DNA from: CAZDAM01 sp964503595
GTDB lineage: Bacteria > Muiribacteriota > UBA6191
NCBI GenBank assembly: GCA_964503595.1
Contig: CAZDAM010000119.1
Span: forward strand, 1 to 8,944
Reading direction: 5' to 3'
Length of the DNA stretch: 8,944 nucleotides
The translations under genes were made by a program, and so were the position numbers. Positions 5,740-8,944 of this stretch are shown in pieces. The number at the start of each line of letters is the position of its first letter. Within the stretch, counting starts at the first letter, position 1. A model generated the notes under the pieces. The model had not been told where the DNA came from. It searched no databases and worked only from the letters and a program-made list of their open reading frames with translations.

Positions 5740-7457
5740 GCCGCTTCATCCTGAAGCTCCTTGTATTGATGGCGGAAGTATTCATAGAATTCCCCCCGTT
5801 TTTCAATCAGCTCGGCATAGGAACCGTTTTCCACAATCCGGCCACTCTTGAGGACCAGAATTCGATCCACATTGCGAATCGTGGCCAGACGATGGGCAAT
5901 GATTAAGGCTGTTCTGCCTTCCATGAAGGTTTCCAGCCGCTTCTGAATAAAGTCTTCCGTCTGCATATCGATATTGGACGTCGCTTCATCCAGAAGAAAG
6001 ACTTCCGCACTCTTCTGAAAAACCCTGCCAAAAGCCACCAGCTGGCGTTCTCCGGTGGAAAGATTCTGCCCGGAGGGTTCAATCGGAGAATCGTGCTCTT
6101 TTCCCTCCATCAGATCCTGGGCAAAGACATCATCAAGATAATGAAGACTGGCTTCATGCCGTCTGGCCGAAAACAGACTGAGGTTTCCTTCCAGATCTCC
6201 CTGAAACAGATAGACATCCTGAAGTACGAAACCAATCCGGGAACGAAGCTCATCTCGTGGAATCTGATCCAGATTGACCCCACCCATGCGAATCACTCCA
6301 TCCGTGGGTCGATAAAACCGGTTCAGAAGCTTGATGATTGTGCTTTTGCCAGAACCAGTCCGTCCCACCAAAGCAAGCTTCTCTCCATCCCGGATGACAA
6401 AACTGACCTGCTTTAAAACCTCTACCCCGTCCCCATAATCAAAGCTCACCCGGTCAAAGACCAGATCGGTCCCCTTGGGAGTCCGGGCCGGCAGAGCGGC
6501 CAGTTCCTCCTCCGGTTGAATCTGAAGCACTTCATAGATGCGGCGCATGGAGGTCCAGGCATTCAGAACTTCCGAGAAAAAACCGGAAAGATGACGTACA
6601 GGAGCCATCAGACGATGCACGCAGCTGATAAAGGCAACCAGCTCTCCAAAACTGAGCTGGGACCGATTCAGCTGCATTCCTCCATCAAACAGAATCATCG
6701 CCAGCAGAAAAGAGGACAGAAATTCCACCATGGCATAGTAGGAAGGCTCCAGGAGATTGAGCTTGTGATAGGCCTCGGTGTAATCCCGCGAGAGGTTCCT
6801 GAAATCCTCCAAAACATCGTTTTCCTTCCGGAAGGCCTTGATTGTCTCAAGACCAGCCAGACTTTCGGTGAAATAGGTCGCAATTTCAGAAATGATGGAC
6901 TTGGTTTTCAGATAGCCCCGGCGCACCTTTTTGCCGAGCCAGGCCGTCAGCCACATCAGAAACGGCAGGGTCAACAGAACCAGAACAGCCAGCCTGAAGT
7001 TGATATAGAACATCATGCCCACAATACCAATCACGGCAAAGCCATCTGAGAGAAGGCGGATCAGGGAGCCGCTTAAAACACCTCCAACGGCATCTACATC
7101 GTTCATCAGTCGAACCACCATCTGACCCGACTTCACCTTCTGGAAATGAGAATACGGCAGTCTTACCAGATGATCGTAAAGTCGCTGCCTCAGGCTGGCC
7201 AGAATGTGGACGGCGGCCTTGGCCAGATAGAAGCTCTGAACATACTGAAGGCTCTGGCCAGCGATCATGACGAAAAGAAAAAGCTGCCCCAACCAGAGGA
7301 TCTCTTCAAGATTGTCCGGACTGACGGCCAGATCTACGGCTTCTTCAAAAAACCAGGGCTGAACGACCCGAAAATACTGAACCACAGGCACCAGCAGAAA
7401 GCAGAAAAGCAGCAGTTTGCCATGGGCTCTGGATTCCCGATAAAACCAGCCGAGCAT
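5685..7457 (-). CDS. ABC exporter half-transporter, MdlB/YheH-like, catalytically competent subunit
   Basis: This 590-residue type IV (B-type) ABC exporter subunit has a six-helix membrane domain (about 15-300) fused to an ATPase domain (about 331-570). The ATPase motifs are Tyr341 A-loop, Walker A GRTGSGKST (365-373), Q-loop Gln413, signature LSTGE (466-470, altered from LSGGQ), Walker B VFLLDE with catalytic Glu491, D-loop SNID (494-497) and switch His522. The start ATG overlaps the stop of the upstream exporter gene by one base and has GAGGAG 9 nt upstream. The two subunits are therefore probably made together and form a heterodimer, as for E. coli MdlAB or B. subtilis YheIH. Family members move lipids, drugs or peptides outward; the substrate cannot be read from the sequence. 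The last 20 or so residues, rich in Ser and Gln, extend past the usual end of the ATPase domain and overlap the channel gene on the other strand. Confidence 0.93.
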   Translation of the reverse strand: MLGWFYRESRAHGKLLLFCFLLVPVVQYFRVVQPWFFEEAVDLAVSPDNLEEILWLGQLFLFVMIAGQSLQYVQSFYLAKAAVHILASLRQRLYDHLVRLPYSHFQKVKSGQMVVRLMNDVDAVGGVLSGSLIRLLSDGFAVIGIVGMMFYINFRLAVLVLLTLPFLMWLTAWLGKKVRRGYLKTKSIISEIATYFTESLAGLETIKAFRKENDVLEDFRNLSRDYTEAYHKLNLLEPSYYAMVEFLSSFLLAMILFDGGMQLNRSQLSFGELVAFISCVHRLMAPVRHLSGFFSEVLNAWTSMRRIYEVLQIQPEEELAALPARTPKGTDLVFDRVSFDYGDGVEVLKQVSFVIRDGEKLALVGRTGSGKSTIIKLLNRFYRPTDGVIRMGGVNLDQIPRDELRSRIGFVLQDVYLFQGDLEGNLSLFSARRHEASLHYLDDVFAQDLMEGKEHDSPIEPSGQNLSTGERQLVAFGRVFQKSAEVFLLDEATSNIDMQTEDFIQKRLETFMEGRTALIIAHRLATIRNVDRILVLKSGRIVENGSYAELIEKRGEFYEYFRHQYKELQDEAAYLPSFSQQEGLSRSSAT

Positions 7458-8944
7458 CAGGCTACACTCCTCTGTTTCTCAACCATGCGGGCATAAAAGT
7501 CCGAATGCTCGATAAGCTCCTCATGATTGCCATCACCCACAATCCGTCCCCTATCCAGAACCAGAATCCGATCACAGTGCTTCAGGGTCGAAATGCGGTG
7601 AGAGCAGAGAATCAGGCCCCCTGCGGACTTCAGCCTCAGAAGATTCCGCAGGATTCTTTCCTCAACTACGGTATCCAGAGCAGAAAAACAGTCATCCAGA
7701 ACCAGCACATCCGCTCCGCCAAGAATGGCCCGGGCAATGCTGATTCTCTGCTTCTGGCCATGGGACAGGCGAACCCCCCGCTCACCCACAACCGTTGAGA
7801 GACCTTCTGCAAAACCCTCGATATCCTCTTTGAGCTCGGCAAACTCCACTGCCTGCCACAGCTCTTCATCAGAGCTCCTCGAATAAAAATCCAGATTCTC
7901 ACGAATGCTGCGGCTGAACAGAAAAACTTCCTGGGAAACCACGGAAAAACTGGAACGCAGGCGAATCAGACCGTGGCCATAGGCATTGGTCTGATTGAAA
8001 AGAACCTGCCCTGATTCCGGAATCAGAGTGGCCGAAAGAATTCTCATCAAGGTCGTTTTGCCAGAGCCGATCGGCCCGAAAATACCAATTTTCTGTCCTT
8101 TGAGATTCAAATGGAGATCCTCAATCGCCAAAGAAGGTCGGGACCCGTATTCATAGCGGAAGGAAAGACCCTGAATCCGGATATTTTCAATCCGAAGCTC
8201 TCGCGCATCCTGAATTTTCGGATCAAAGGATTCTTCAATCATGATATTCCAGCGTCCCATGAGGCGCTTTAAGGAAGTCACCCCCCGGTTGAAGGTGGAA
8301 ACTCCAAAACCTACCGCGATGGAGGCAAACAGAAGAGTGCCCACATAACCATGGAAGGCCAGAAACTCTCCCTTGCTTAAAGTTCCTGCCTGAATCATGG
8401 GGACACCCTTGTAGAGAACAGCCCACTCTCCCAATCCAGCCAGAAAAATCATACCCGGTAAAAGCAGAGTCTCAAAGCGGGCTGTCTTCCAGGAGACATC
8501 AAAATGCTCACGGACTCTTTTGGCATATTCCCCGGACATGGACTCCTGGGCGGCATGCGAATGAATTACATGAATCCCCTGCACGCTTTCCATGGCAAAA
8601 CCCGCCAGCTCCCCCACTTTTTCCTTGACCTCAAGGTTAAGGTAATAAAGCTTCTGGTTGATGAAGGCCACCCAGACCAGAAGAACAGGGTAAGGAGCAA
8701 CCGAATAAAGAGTCAGCTCTGGTTGAATCGAGATCATGAAAGGCAGAACCGAGCTATAAAGCAGCAGAATATTGGAAGCCTGAATAAAGCCAAAGCCATA
8801 AAGCAGACGAAGCTGGCTCGTGTCTTCCAGCATATTGGTGATTAGCTCGCCACGACGAATCCGTGCAATCCGGGAAAGTCCCGCATTCAGAACCCTTTCC
8901 ATCAGGCGCATGCGAAACTCATGCTCCTGCTCGCGACAGGCCCG
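7457..8944 (-). CDS. ABC exporter half-transporter, MdlA/YheI-like, degenerate-site subunit, 5' end outside window
   Basis: The frame is open to the right edge. The visible 495 residues begin inside the membrane domain, at the segment that normally follows TM2, so roughly 80-90 N-terminal residues are missing. The in-frame ATG at 8911 is only an internal Met (the codons before it continue the family pattern). Counting from that Met, membrane helices lie near 36-60, 66-84, 148-170 and 188-205. ATPase motifs are Tyr253 A-loop, Walker A GPIGSGKTT (279-287), Gln327 Q-loop, GERG X-loop (377-380), signature LSHGQ (382-386), Walker B VLVLDD with Asp407 where the catalytic Glu should be, D-loop SALD (410-413) and His438. 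The Glu-to-Asp change is typical of one subunit in asymmetric heterodimeric exporters such as BmrC of BmrCD and TM287 of TM287/288. It is first in the operon with the following exporter gene and shares one base with it (TGATG). Confidence 0.92.
   Translation of the reverse strand, partial: RACREQEHEFRMRLMERVLNAGLSRIARIRRGELITNMLEDTSQLRLLYGFGFIQASNILLLYSSVLPFMISIQPELTLYSVAPYPVLLVWVAFINQKLYYLNLEVKEKVGELAGFAMESVQGIHVIHSHAAQESMSGEYAKRVREHFDVSWKTARFETLLLPGMIFLAGLGEWAVLYKGVPMIQAGTLSKGEFLAFHGYVGTLLFASIAVGFGVSTFNRGVTSLKRLMGRWNIMIEESFDPKIQDARELRIENIRIQGLSFRYEYGSRPSLAIEDLHLNLKGQKIGIFGPIGSGKTTLMRILSATLIPESGQVLFNQTNAYGHGLIRLRSSFSVVSQEVFLFSRSIRENLDFYSRSSDEELWQAVEFAELKEDIEGFAEGLSTVVGERGVRLSHGQKQRISIARAILGGADVLVLDDCFSALDTVVEERILRNLLRLKSAGGLILCSHRISTLKHCDRILVLDRGRIVGDGNHEELIEHSDFYARMVEKQRSVA
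7467..7472 (-). promoter_or_regulatory. Ribosome binding site of the second exporter gene
   Basis: GAGGAG on the minus strand lies inside the last codons of the upstream exporter gene, 9 nt before the ATG at 7457. It supports that start and suggests coupled translation giving balanced amounts of the two partners. Confidence 0.7.

Noticed and set aside
5743..5757. GCTTCA-TCC-TGAAGC hairpin just after the channel stop, as a terminator
   Set aside because: The stem is perfect but only 6 bp with a 3-nt loop, it lacks a proper U-tract (TCCTTGT follows), and it lies within exporter codons. Too weak to call.
6516..7049. Plus-strand open frame of about 178 codons
   Set aside because: It is antisense to the membrane domain of the exporter gene, and its translation is rich in His, Gln and Gly with no family resemblance.

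Overview
The window holds ordinary bacterial gene structure: Shine-Dalgarno sequences, a consensus extended -10 promoter, translationally overlapping operon genes and almost no intergenic space. Base composition looks close to half GC throughout, and no tRNA, rRNA, CRISPR array, insertion sequence or phage gene was seen. The organism cannot be named from this sequence. The archaeal-type valyl-tRNA synthetase (a form that some bacteria such as rickettsiae also carry), next to a large prepilin-like protein, points away from the best-studied enterobacteria and bacilli and towards a less-studied bacterial lineage. This placement is inference.

Layout. (1) Bases 1-1737, minus strand: the first 579 codons of a large secreted or surface protein with a type IV prepilin-like N-terminus; it runs off the left edge. 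(2) Bases 1738-1825: a compact divergent intergenic region with a near-perfect extended -10 element for the rightward operon and a 12-bp palindrome where its -35 box would lie. (3) Bases 1826-5739, plus strand: a tight three-gene operon of valS (archaeal-type valyl-tRNA synthetase), an unrecognised 129-residue protein, and a two-TM potassium channel fused to a cytoplasmic RCK domain. The first two genes overlap by one base and the last two are six bases apart. (4) Bases 5685-8944, minus strand: a pair of ABC exporter half-transporters resembling MdlA/MdlB (YheI/YheH), joined by a one-base stop/start overlap; the first gene of the pair is cut by the right edge. The second exporter gene and the channel gene converge and overlap by 55 bp.

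How the genes fit together. The two exporter subunits almost certainly form one heterodimer. Their motifs are complementary: one composite ATP site keeps the catalytic Glu and an LSHGQ signature, while the other has Asp in place of Glu and an LSTGE signature. The valS operon puts a housekeeping translation enzyme, an unknown small acidic-tailed protein and a ligand-gated K+ channel on one transcript, with no obvious metabolic reason. The most interesting leads are a possible internal start in the channel gene that would make a free RCK domain (as known for MthK), the archaeal-type ValS, the unusually large prepilin-like protein with an in-frame A-AAA-AAG slippery site, and a palindrome placed to act as an operator at the valS promoter.
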